Assembly: GCA_946886675.1 (NCBI GenBank)
Contig: CAMPIZ010000005.1
Span: 1 to 16,291, forward strand
Direction of reading: 5' to 3'
DNA from: an uncultured Flavobacterium sp.
Lineage (GTDB): Bacteria > Bacteroidota > Bacteroidia > Flavobacteriales > Flavobacteriaceae
DNA: 16,291 nt
The notes under the pieces were generated by a model that saw nothing but the letters and a program-made list of their open reading frames with translations, was not told where the DNA came from and ran no database searches. A program made the translations under genes and the position numbers. Of this stretch, positions 1 through 8,600 are shown in pieces; the first letter of the stretch is position 1; every line of letters starts with the position of its first letter.

Positions 1-494
1 GGATGTACATATACAGCCCTAATGGAATACAGCTTTTAAACATACCTGTTAAGCACAGTCCTGCAGGAAGGCATCAAAAGTTTAAGGACGTAAAGATTGA
101 AACCGCTTTTGACTGGCAAAAACAGCATTTTAAGTCCCTTGAAGCTGCTTACCGCACTTCGCCCTTCTTCGAATACTTTGAGGACGATATAAGACCTGTA
201 TTTGAGAAAAAGCATACGTTTATGATGGATCTTAATTTCCAGATAATGGAAATTGTGACTGATTGCCTGGGCATGGATTTTAAGTATGAAAAAACTACCG
301 AGTATTTTCATGAAGTAAGCGGTGTGAACGATTTAAGACATCTGGCCAACGGTAAAAAAGACCCTGCTACATTTGAACCTTACACTCAGGTTTTTGAAGA
401 AAAACATGGCTTTATAAACAATCTTAGTATCCTGGATTTGTTATTTAATGAAGGCCGTTATGCAATGGATTATCTTAAAAATCAGAAATTGTAA
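1..494 (+). CDS. WbqC-family protein, 5' end outside window
   Basis: The visible part encodes 163 residues from an in-frame Met at base 3, but family members are usually a little over 200 residues and begin with a conserved N-terminal segment that is absent here. The true start is therefore probably upstream of the window and the Met at base 3 internal. The reading continues KDVKIETAFDWQKQHFKSLE, then EAAYRTSPFFEYFEDDI and, near the C-terminus, FEEKHGFINNLSILDLLFNE, all of which I recognise as typical of the WbqC-like family in Bacteroidota. The family is named after a gene in an O-antigen cluster; its biochemical role is not established and I assign none. The gene is convergent with the endonuclease-family gene on the other strand, with no intergenic base between the stop codons. 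Family assignment is from recall of conserved sequence, not a search. Confidence 0.85.
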   Translation, partial: MYIYSPNGIQLLNIPVKHSPAGRHQKFKDVKIETAFDWQKQHFKSLEAAYRTSPFFEYFEDDIRPVFEKKHTFMMDLNFQIMEIVTDCLGMDFKYEKTTEYFHEVSGVNDLRHLANGKKDPATFEPYTQVFEEKHGFINNLSILDLLFNEGRYAMDYLKNQKL

Positions 495-1538
495 TTATTC
501 CTTTTCTTTTTTTACAAAACCCAGTCTTGACATTATTGGGAAATGATCGGAATTTATAAATCTGTTATAAGTTTTAAATTCCTTTATGTCAAGTGTATCA
601 TCAGCAAAAATATAATCTATCCTTGCCGGATAATACCTGTAATTGTAAGACTTGCCAAAACTGTTTCCCGCTTCTTCAAAAGAATCATTCATCTCTCCTC
701 TCACACTCCTGTATACATAAGAAAAAGCACTGTTATTCAGGTCTCCGCAAATTATCATTGGGTAATGGCACTCACTCTTATGCTTTTGTATCATTTCGGC
801 CTGTAGCTGCTGTTCTTTGAAAGCATCACTAATCCTCCTGAAAATAACTTTAGACTTCTCCTCGTCTATTTTCTCGTGAATATCAGGACTTATTTTTATT
901 GACTGTAGGTGCATGCTATATACCCTTAGGGTATCATTCCCTTTTTTTATATCGGCAAAAATTACATTATTAGCCGATTTAGGAAAATCAATAGCTCCCT
1001 TGTTAATAATTGGATATTTGGAAAAGACTGCCTGGGCGGTTTTACCCTCTTCTTTAAAAATATAGCTGTTTTTAAACTGCTTAAAAAGTCCGTCACCACC
1101 GCTGGCATATTCCTGAAGGCAAACAATATCCGGATCTTTTTCTTTTACAAAATAAGCTATCTTTTGCGGTACAAGTGTATCATCCTTAATCCACTCATAT
1201 ATATTAAACATCCTTACGTTATAGCTCATAACAGTAAAGTCGGTATTGTCTTCCGGCTGTTTGTCCGATGAAAAACGGTAAAACTTACTTACAAATGTTA
1301 TCCCTAAAAGCAGCACAAGGCCTGAAAGCAGCATTTGCTTTTTTGCCTGCAGCAGCCAGTACATAAAGAACAGAAAATTAAGCACTAACAATAAGGGTAG
1401 CACTAACGTAAATACCGAAAGAAATGGAAACAGTTTTGGTGCAAGAAACGGAAGTACATAGGCAATAAAAGTGATTACGGTAAGTACCGTATTAAAAAAA
1501 AACATCATTTTATTGAACCATGAGAGGTGCTTCATCAT
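495..1538 (-). CDS. Membrane-anchored endonuclease/exonuclease/phosphatase-family protein
   Basis: A 347-residue protein with two parts. Residues about 14-34, 38-62 and 67-84 are three hydrophobic segments, which should anchor it in the inner membrane. The rest is a DNase I/AP-endonuclease-like (EEP) domain with its motifs in order: MSYNVR at 104-109 (N107), CLQEY at 140-144 (E143, metal ligand), MHLQS at 209-213 (H210), CGDLNN at 264-269 (D266, N268), RIDYIF at 306-311 and SDHFPI at 330-335 (D331, H332, catalytic). All active-site residues are present, so a hydrolase acting on a phosphodiester or phosphomonoester is expected, but the substrate (DNA, RNA, phospholipid or other) cannot be read from the sequence. 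Three hydrophobic segments would place the catalytic domain on the opposite side from the N-terminus, perhaps the periplasm; this is inference. It is last in the mutL-rhomboid operon, 29 bases behind rhomboid 2. The start could be either of two adjacent ATGs. Confidence 0.9.
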   Translation of the reverse strand: MMKHLSWFNKMMFFFNTVLTVITFIAYVLPFLAPKLFPFLSVFTLVLPLLLVLNFLFFMYWLLQAKKQMLLSGLVLLLGITFVSKFYRFSSDKQPEDNTDFTVMSYNVRMFNIYEWIKDDTLVPQKIAYFVKEKDPDIVCLQEYASGGDGLFKQFKNSYIFKEEGKTAQAVFSKYPIINKGAIDFPKSANNVIFADIKKGNDTLRVYSMHLQSIKISPDIHEKIDEEKSKVIFRRISDAFKEQQLQAEMIQKHKSECHYPMIICGDLNNSAFSYVYRSVRGEMNDSFEEAGNSFGKSYNYRYYPARIDYIFADDTLDIKEFKTYNRFINSDHFPIMSRLGFVKKEKE

Positions 1539-1567
1539 TTCGGGGGTTGGCTAATCTAAGATAGTAT

Positions 1568-2470
1568 TTATTTTCCTACTTTAAATAAAAATTCCTTTTC
1601 TTCTTTTGTCAGGCTGTCGTAGCCAGATTTGCTTATTTTATCCAGTATATCATCTATTTTTTTTTGAGTGATATCTTTTGCAGGTTTTGCGGCAGGACGA
1701 TAGTTTACTGTCGTTTTATTTTTATGTACTTTTTTAAAAGGAGACGACTTTCTCGGGCTAAAAAGGTCGGCAAAAAAATCGAGTATCGAGGTTACACCTT
1801 TACTCAGGTCGGTTCCTCTTATGAGCATCTTAATATAAATATACCCAAATAAGGCTCCAGCCAAATGTGCAAGATGCCCCCCGGCATTGCTGCCGGAAGC
1901 CTGTATTAAATCGAGCACTACAAAAACAAGTGCTATATGCCAGAGTTTAACTGTCCCTATAAGCATTAACCTAACCTGATAATAAGGCTGGTAAACTGCC
2001 GCAGCAATAAGCACCGTCATGATGGCTGCAGAAGCACCTACCATTTTAGCCCCGCCTGTAGCAAGGGCCGGAAGAAAATTGTAACCAATAATATACATTA
2101 CTCCTGCAAAGATTCCTCCCAGTATGTAGAGTCCAAACATTTGCTTTTGTGTAAAAAACGTAAGGAATACCCTCCCTGCAAAATACAGCACCAGCATATT
2201 GAACAGCAGGTGAAAGAATCCGCCATGCAAAAACATATATAAAATTATGGACCATGGTTTCCAAAGCAGGTCGGCAGGATTTGAGGAAAGGCTTAACCAG
2301 TCATTTACACCCAACCAGTCCCATCTGAGAAAAGGAAGCTCTATACTAAACAGCGAAAGAATACTAAAAACAATAAGCGGTATGGCAAATAATCCGACAT
2401 TCCAGAAAATGAGCTTTTGTGTGATGCCGCCAATGCGGTATTCCATCTTTAAATCATCTATAATACCCAT
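1568..2470 (-). CDS. Rhomboid-family intramembrane serine protease with C-terminal DUF6576-like tail (rhomboid 2)
   Basis: A 300-residue polytopic membrane protein of the rhomboid family, which cleaves transmembrane substrates within the membrane. The HLLFN motif at 87-91 gives the oxyanion-side H87 and N91. The nucleophile motif is GASA at 145-148 with Ser147; the usual second glycine of GxSG is alanine. The catalytic His is H202 in AHLAG (201-205), followed by GALFGY. The Ser-His dyad is thus intact. After the last membrane helix, about residue 215, there is a roughly 85-residue soluble tail: a basic stretch at 238-262, then KIDDILDKISKSGYDSLT (271-288) running into KEEKEFLFK, which I recognise as the DUF6576 type of tail found on Bacteroidota rhomboids. 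The start lies 1 base after the stop of rhomboid 1, so the two are probably translationally coupled. Substrates are unknown. The pair may process different substrates, or one may be regulatory. Confidence 0.92.
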   Translation of the reverse strand: MGIIDDLKMEYRIGGITQKLIFWNVGLFAIPLIVFSILSLFSIELPFLRWDWLGVNDWLSLSSNPADLLWKPWSIILYMFLHGGFFHLLFNMLVLYFAGRVFLTFFTQKQMFGLYILGGIFAGVMYIIGYNFLPALATGGAKMVGASAAIMTVLIAAAVYQPYYQVRLMLIGTVKLWHIALVFVVLDLIQASGSNAGGHLAHLAGALFGYIYIKMLIRGTDLSKGVTSILDFFADLFSPRKSSPFKKVHKNKTTVNYRPAAKPAKDITQKKIDDILDKISKSGYDSLTKEEKEFLFKVGK

Positions 2471-2471
2471 G

Positions 2472-3296
2472 TTAATTCCAACGGTTATTGTTAAACTGAT
2501 TCTTTTTCCAATACCACATCATCATAAAACCTACTAGTGCACCACCCAAATGAGCAAAGTGTGCTATACCGTCTCCACCACTTCCAAATATAGAGTTACC
2601 TTTTAATCCTAAAAATAAATCTATTGCCAAAAGCCCCGGAACAAAGTATTTAGCTTTTATGGGTATGGGTAAAAACAACAGCATAAGTTCTGCATTAGGA
2701 AGCATGAAAGCAAACGCAACTAGTATACCATACACAGCCCCAGATGCTCCAAGCATAGGTCTTTGATTAAATGCAGCCGCCTCAAATAATGTAGAAAAAT
2801 GGCTCTCAGTTAATGAGCTTACTTTTCCTGCATTTTCAATAATAGGAGAGATTTCTTTTAAAAATAGATCTGATCTGTATTTAACCCCATCATCAAAACT
2901 GACATTTAAAATCTGATGTATTGTTTCTGATGAAAGATTCAGGTCCGCTACTCCCTGTAAAAGATGTTGTAATTCAAAGTAGTTTACCCCTAAATGCAAA
3001 GCTGCAGACCCTAAACCGCATGATATATAAAAAAAGATAAATTTCTTGGCTCCCCACATTTGTTCTAACACTACACCAAATGAATACAAGGCAAACATAT
3101 TGAAAAAAATATGTCCAATATTATTACGGCTATGCATAAACATGTGAGTTATAATTTGCCAAAACTGGAATTTATCACTCGTAGGTGCATGTAAGGCTAA
3201 GTAATCAGTTGCAGCCGGACCAACTATATAACTACCAATAAAAAATATAACATTAATAATAAGCAACTGCTTAACAGTTTCGGTTATTCGCATCAT
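2472..3296 (-). CDS. Rhomboid-family intramembrane serine protease with large internal insert (rhomboid 1)
   Basis: A 274-residue rhomboid-family protein. A first hydrophobic segment lies at about 10-27. HIFFN at 62-66 supplies H62 and N66. The canonical nucleophile motif GASG is at 183-186 (Ser185), and AHLGG at 248-252 supplies the catalytic His249, followed by GALVG. All residues needed for activity are present. Unlike a minimal rhomboid, there is a hydrophilic insert of about 70 residues (roughly 106-178) between the HxxxN-bearing part and the serine helix; it is rich in acidic and polar residues and should form an extramembrane loop. I cannot assign it to a known domain. The start ATG overlaps the mutL stop by 4 bases (ATGA), which implies translational coupling; a second ATG follows at once, so the protein may be one residue shorter. 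Substrates are unknown. Confidence 0.92.
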   Translation of the reverse strand: MMRITETVKQLLIINVIFFIGSYIVGPAATDYLALHAPTSDKFQFWQIITHMFMHSRNNIGHIFFNMFALYSFGVVLEQMWGAKKFIFFYISCGLGSAALHLGVNYFELQHLLQGVADLNLSSETIHQILNVSFDDGVKYRSDLFLKEISPIIENAGKVSSLTESHFSTLFEAAAFNQRPMLGASGAVYGILVAFAFMLPNAELMLLFLPIPIKAKYFVPGLLAIDLFLGLKGNSIFGSGGDGIAHFAHLGGALVGFMMMWYWKKNQFNNNRWN

Positions 3297-5164
3297 AGGG
3301 CAAATCGTTTATCAAGATCTTCCACGCTCACAGTAATGAAGGTGGGTTTATTAAAAGGTGAAACTCCTGGCTCTTTGCAGGCAAAAAGCGCATTAACCAT
3401 ATTTTCCTGCTCCTTCTCAGTAAGCTGTGTCCCTGTTTTAACCGCCAGGCTACGCGCCATCGATTTTGCAATGCTGTCACTTTGGCTAAAACTGCTGTCC
3501 GGTACTTCCTGCTGCAGGTCGTTTATCAGTTCTTCAAGCAGTATAGATACCTCACTTTCCGAAACGTTTACCGGAAGCCCGGAAACCACAATATGGTCGC
3601 TGTTTACTTCAGCAAAAACAAAGCCAGTATTTTGTAATGCCTCCTTCATTTCCCTTATAATTTCAAGCTCGCTTTTATTATAGTGAAGCGTTAACGGAAA
3701 AAGCAGCTGCTGGCTGGCTCCATGCTGTACCGTAATATTAGCCAGAAACTGCTCATACAGTATACGTTGGTGTGCGCGTTTCTGGTCTATTATCACCATG
3801 CCCGACTTAATAGGGCTTACAATATATTTTTTATGTATTTGGTAGGTTTTGTAAACGGCCTGCTCTACTTCCTGATCATTAAAGAGTGAACCTGTCACCT
3901 CGTCTGATTCAAAGCTGATCTCAGCTATTTCGTCAGCCGCAGTATCTATACCATTATACAAGCTTTCCCAGGAAGGCATTCTGTCTGTTTTTCTGAATGA
4001 GGGTGATGAAAAAGAAGAAGATCCACCTGATGATTGGCGTACGGGCTTATTATCATCGGCAAAAGGATTAAAAGAAGAATCTACCTGAATAGTAGGCATG
4101 CTAACATCCTTTTTTTCATATTCATATGGGGTATCCAGCGTAGCATCCCTGTCAAAATCCAATACAGGAGATACGTTAAACTGACCCAGGCTGTGCTTTA
4201 TAGACGAACGTAAAATAGCGTACAGTGCATGTTCATCATCAAATTTTATCTCTGTTTTTGTAGGGTGTATGTTAATATCTATAGTATTGGCCGGAACATC
4301 CAGATAAATAAAATATCCAGGCTGTGCACCATCTTTCAAAAGCCCTTCATAAGCAGCCATAACTGCATGGTGCAGGTAGCCGCTTTTAATAAAACGGTTG
4401 TTTACAAAAAAGAACTGTTCTCCCCTGTTCTTCTTAGCAAACTCGGGTTTGCATACAAAACCATTTATACTTACAATCTCGGTAGTTTCATTTACAGGCA
4501 CCAGTTTTTCATTAGTACGCCCTCCAAAAATGTTCACAATACGCTGACGGGTGTTTGAAGCGGGAAGGTTAAACATCTCGCTGCCGTTATGGTACAGTAT
4601 AAAATGAATATTGGCATGCGCCAGTGCTACCCTTTCAAACTCGTCAACTATATGACGGAATTCAACTGTATCTGATTTGAGAAAATTACGCCTTGCGGGA
4701 ATATTGTAAAACAGGTTTTTCACCGAGAATGAAGTACCCTTAGGCAATACTGCCACATCCTGGCTTATAAACTTACTGCCTTCTATAACAATGTGCGTTC
4801 CAAGTTCTTCCTGCTCCTGCTTTGTTTTAAGCTCAACATGGGCAATAGCGGCAATAGATGCCAGGGCCTCTCCCCTAAAGCCTTTTGTATGCAGGTCAAA
4901 CAAATCTTCTGCATGGCGTATTTTTGATGTGGCATGGCGTTCAAAACACAGGCGGGCATCGGTAACTCCCATACCCTTGCCGCTATCTATAACCTGAATT
5001 AAGGTTTTTCCTGCATCTTTAACTATGAGCTTAATTTCTGTTGAACCTGCATCGACCGAATTTTCGAGTAACTCCTTAACTACAGAAGCCGGCCTCTGCA
5101 CTACCTCTCCGGCAGCTATCTGGTTGGCAACGTGGTCAGGAAGCAATTGGATAATACTCGACAT
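3293..5164 (-). CDS. mutL: DNA mismatch repair protein MutL
   Basis: A 623-residue MutL, the ATP-driven matchmaker that couples MutS mismatch recognition to strand excision. The N-terminal GHKL ATPase is complete: ELLENSVDAG at 31-40 (E34 is the catalytic base, N35 binds Mg), DSGKGM at 60-65, HATSKI at 77-82, GFRGEAL at 95-101 and NIPARR at 154-159. A transducer domain runs to about 330, a Ser-rich flexible linker covers about 340-430, and the C-terminal dimerisation domain spans about 434-623. The endonuclease motif DQHA(x)2E(x)4E appears as DQKRAHQRILYE at 460-471, with H, A and E replaced by K, R and Q. ACHxAIK becomes ARSLAVK (570-576) and CPHGRPT becomes SPFNKPT (602-608). The nuclease metal site is therefore probably lost. 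It heads an operon with two rhomboid genes and an EEP-family gene, overlapping rhomboid 1 by 4 bases. Confidence 0.97.
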   Translation of the reverse strand: MSSIIQLLPDHVANQIAAGEVVQRPASVVKELLENSVDAGSTEIKLIVKDAGKTLIQVIDSGKGMGVTDARLCFERHATSKIRHAEDLFDLHTKGFRGEALASIAAIAHVELKTKQEQEELGTHIVIEGSKFISQDVAVLPKGTSFSVKNLFYNIPARRNFLKSDTVEFRHIVDEFERVALAHANIHFILYHNGSEMFNLPASNTRQRIVNIFGGRTNEKLVPVNETTEIVSINGFVCKPEFAKKNRGEQFFFVNNRFIKSGYLHHAVMAAYEGLLKDGAQPGYFIYLDVPANTIDINIHPTKTEIKFDDEHALYAILRSSIKHSLGQFNVSPVLDFDRDATLDTPYEYEKKDVSMPTIQVDSSFNPFADDNKPVRQSSGGSSSFSSPSFRKTDRMPSWESLYNGIDTAADEIAEISFESDEVTGSLFNDQEVEQAVYKTYQIHKKYIVSPIKSGMVIIDQKRAHQRILYEQFLANITVQHGASQQLLFPLTLHYNKSELEIIREMKEALQNTGFVFAEVNSDHIVVSGLPVNVSESEVSILLEELINDLQQEVPDSSFSQSDSIAKSMARSLAVKTGTQLTEKEQENMVNALFACKEPGVSPFNKPTFITVSVEDLDKRFAL

Positions 5165-5196
5165 ATACTTGGGGAATGTTGTTTATTGATTAGCTT

Positions 5197-5204
5197 CAAA
5201 GTTA
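5197..5204 (-). promoter_or_regulatory. Bacteroidota-type -7 element upstream of mutL
   Basis: On the minus strand the octamer TAACTTTG fits the Flavobacterium/Bacteroides -7 consensus TAnnTTTG. It lies 32 bases ahead of the mutL ATG, so transcription would begin about 25 bases before the gene. No exact TTG or TTTG -33 box lies at the usual spacing; the nearest candidate is a TTC about 20 bases upstream. The element sits between the terminator that ends the rpoBC operon and the first gene of the next unit, which is where a promoter is expected. It is a single short motif match, so confidence is moderate. Confidence 0.45.
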
Positions 5205-5290
5205 AGGAAATATTGTTTAAAGTAGAAGTGACCTTAATTTGAAATATAAATAATTATAAACCTTTCAGCGAAATTAATCAAGTCGTTACT

Positions 5291-5323
5291 AAAAACAAAA
5301 AACCCACTCTTTCGAGTGGGTTT
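5291..5323 (-). terminator. Rho-independent terminator of the rpoBC-DUF3467 operon
   Basis: Read on the minus strand, a perfect 10-bp stem AAACCCACTC/GAGTGGGTTT (5314-5323 and 5300-5309) closes a GAAA tetraloop of the stable GNRA class. It is followed directly by the U-rich run TTTTGTTTTT (5290-5299). The stem begins 10 bases after the stop codon of the DUF3467 gene. This is a textbook intrinsic terminator and marks the end of the nusG-rpl-rpo transcription unit. Confidence 0.93.
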
Positions 5324-5333
5324 CTATTTTATA

Positions 5334-5645
5334 TTAAGCCTGACCAGCAGGCCCAAAACTCAAAGGAATAGAAGGCTGTTCCGTTTCGCTTATCGGGCCG
5401 TGAGCGGCTTCAAAGCGCTGGATGTTTTCGCCTAATGCCTTAAGCAGCCTTTTGGCATGCTGAGGCGTTAATACAATACGTGACTTAACTTTAGCTTTTG
5501 GCACGCCCGGCATTATGGTTACAAAATCCACTACAAACTCAGATGCCGAGTGGTTTATAATTGCCAGATTTGAGTAGATGCCTTCGGCTGTTTTTTCATC
5601 CAGTTCAATGTTAATTTGTCCCGGCTGCTGTTTTTGGTCACTCAT
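5334..5645 (-). CDS. DUF3467 domain-containing protein encoded directly behind rpoC
   Basis: A 103-residue soluble protein with no signal peptide or membrane segment. After a Gln-rich start (MSDQKQQPGQ) comes INIELDEKTAEGIYSNLAII, then a central FVVDFVTIMPG and SRIVLTPQHAKRLLKALGENI (55-75), which I recognise as DUF3467. The family is small, widespread in Bacteroidota and without an established function. The gene starts only 6 bases after the rpoC stop and is followed at once by the operon terminator, so it must be made from the RNA polymerase transcript. That context suggests a role linked to transcription or translation, but no motif proves it. The short, mostly beta-rich first half and amphipathic helix in the second half suggest a small, perhaps oligomeric, binding protein; this is inference. 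Confidence 0.88.
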   Translation of the reverse strand: MSDQKQQPGQINIELDEKTAEGIYSNLAIINHSASEFVVDFVTIMPGVPKAKVKSRIVLTPQHAKRLLKALGENIQRFEAAHGPISETEQPSIPLSFGPAGQA

Positions 5646-5651
5646 GGTATT

Positions 5652-8600
5652 TTAGTAATTAAATTCCTCTTTTGGAGTTAGTAATTCATTATATTCTTCC
5701 TTAGAACCTACGATAATATTATCATAATCCCTCATACCTGTACCTGCAGGTATTCTGTGTCCTACGATAACGTTCTCTTTAAGTCCTTCAAGCGTATCAA
5801 CTTTACCTGCCACCGCTGCTTCGTTAAGTACTTTTGTAGTTTCCTGGAACGATGCTGCAGAGATGAACGATTTAGTTTGAAGCGATGCTCTTGTAATACC
5901 CTGTAATATAGGTGTTGCCGTTGCCGGAACAACATCTCTTGCCACAACCAGGTTTTTATCACCACGCTTAAGCAGTGAGTTCTCGTCTCTCAGTTCACGC
6001 GGAGAAACTATCTGACCCGGTTTAAGGGTTTCTGAGTCACCTGCATCTTCTACAACCTTCATTCCGTAAAGTTTATCATTCTCAACAATAAAGTCGCTGG
6101 TATGTGCCAGCTGATCTTCAAGGAATAATGTATCTCCCGGATCCTGAATTTGTACTTTACGCATCATCTGGCGGATTACAACTTCAAAGTGCTTATCGTT
6201 GATTTTTACACCCTGTAGTCGGTAAACTTCCTGAATCTCGTTTACAAGGTACTGCTGTACTGCAGACGGCCCCTGTATCCTAAGGATATCATCCGGAGTA
6301 ATGGCACCATCTGAAAGTGGTAAACCTGCCTTCACGTAGTCATTCTCCTGAACAAGTATCTGGTTGGAAAGTTTTACAAGATATTTCTTGATTTCACCAA
6401 ACTTAGACTCAATAATAATCTCACGGTTACCTCTCTTAATCTTACCGAAAGATACAACACCGTCAATCTCTGATACTACAGCAGGGTTAGAAGGGTTACG
6501 TGCTTCAAGAAGCTCGGTAATCCTTGGTAAACCACCGGTAATATCACCGGCTTTAGAAGAACGCCTAGGTATTTTTACAAGTACCTTACCGGCTTTAATC
6601 TTCTCGCCGTTATCTACCATAAGGTGTGCACCCACTGGTAAGTTGTATGAACGGATAAGCTCGCCATCGTTTCCGTATATCAATAAGGTAGGGATCAATT
6701 TCTTGTTCCTTGCCTCAGAGATTACTTTTTCCTGGAATCCTGTCTGCTCATCGATCTCAACAATAAACGTTTGTCCCTGTTCGATATCTTCATAAGCAAT
6801 TTTACCTGTAAATTCAGATATAATTACACCGTTATAAGGGTCCCACTTACATATTACAGTTCCTTTATCAACAACTTCACCATCTTTTACATAGATGCTG
6901 GAACCGTATGGTATGTTATGTGTATTTAAAACAATTCCGGTATTCTCATCAACAAGTTTCAGTTCTGTAGAACGTGAAATTACAATGTCTACCTGGTTAC
7001 CTTCGTTGTCTTCACCTTTAACTGTTTTAAGGTCTTCGATATCAAGCCTACCATGGAATTTAGTGATAATGCTTGATTCTTCAGAAATGTTACCTGCAGT
7101 ACCACCCACGTGGAATGTACGCAGTGTAAGCTGTGTACCCGGCTCACCAATAGACTGTGCTGCAATAACACCTACTGCCTCACCTTTTTGAGTCATTTTA
7201 CCGGTTGCAAGGTTACGGCCGTAACATTTTGCACATATACCTTTTGTAGCCTCACATGTAAGTGGAGAACGTACTTCTACCTTCTCTACCGGAGAAGCTG
7301 TAATAGCTCTCACTACCGCTTCAGTAATTTCTTCTCCTGCATGGATAAGAACCTCTGAGTTTAGCGGGTTGATTACATCCTGTAAAGCCACACGGCCTAA
7401 TATTCTCTCTCCAAGAGACTCTACTACCTCTTCGTTTTTCTTAAGGGCAGTAACTTCTATACCTCTTAAAGTACCACAATCAACAGAATTTACAATAACG
7501 TCCTGAGAAACGTCGTGCAGCCTCCTTGTAAGGTAACCTGCATCGGCAGTTTTAAGAGCCGTATCCGCAAGACCTTTACGGGCACCGTGAGTAGAGATAA
7601 AGTACTCAAGGATTGAAAGACCTTCTTTAAAGTTTGATAAGATTGGGTTTTCGATAATTTCACCACCTCCGGCAGTTGATTTTTTAGGCTTAGCCATCAA
7701 ACCACGCATACCCGTAAGCTGGCGTATCTGCTCCTTAGAACCCCTCGCACCTGAGTCAAGCATCATGTACACAGAGTTGAATCCTTGCTGGTCCTCTCTA
7801 ATGTTCTTCATTGCAAGCTCTGTAAGAAGCGCATTTGTAGAAGTCCATACGTCAATTACCTGGTTATAACGCTCGTTATTGGTAATAAGACCCATGTTAT
7901 AGTTCATGGTAATAGCTTCTACCTGCTCGTTTGCATCAGCAATAAGCTCTTCTTTTCTTGGAGGGATAATAATATCCCCTAAGCTGAAAGAAAGACCACC
8001 CCTGAATGCGAAACGGTAACCCATATCTTTAATACTGTCAAGGAAAGCAGCTGTTGTAGGTACATCAGTAGCATTTAATATTTTACCGATAATATCCCTA
8101 AGCGACTTTTTAGTCAGTACTTCGTTAATATATCCTGCAGCTTCCGGAACTACTTCGTTAAATAGTACCCTACCTGCAGTTGTTTTAATGATCTTGTAAG
8201 CAAGTTCACCATTTTCATTAAAGTCTTTAGCCCTAACTTTGATAGAAGCGTTAAGTTCCAGCCTGCCTTCGTTTAAAGCAATATTTACTTCTTCAGCAGA
8301 ATAGAATGTAAGCCCTTCACCTAATACCTTAATAGTATCTGTAGAAACACGCTCTTTGGTCATATAGTAAAGACCAAGTACCATGTCCTGAGAAGGTACA
8401 GTAATAGGCGCACCGTTTGCAGGGTTAAGTATGTTGTGTGAAGCAAGCATTAACAGCTGTGCCTCTAATATAGCCTCTGGCCCAAGCGGTAAGTGAACCG
8501 CCATCTGGTCACCGTCAAAGTCGGCGTTAAATGCCGTACATACAAGCGGGTGCAGCTGGATCGCTTTACCTTCAATAAGTTTAGGCTGGAATGCCTGAAT

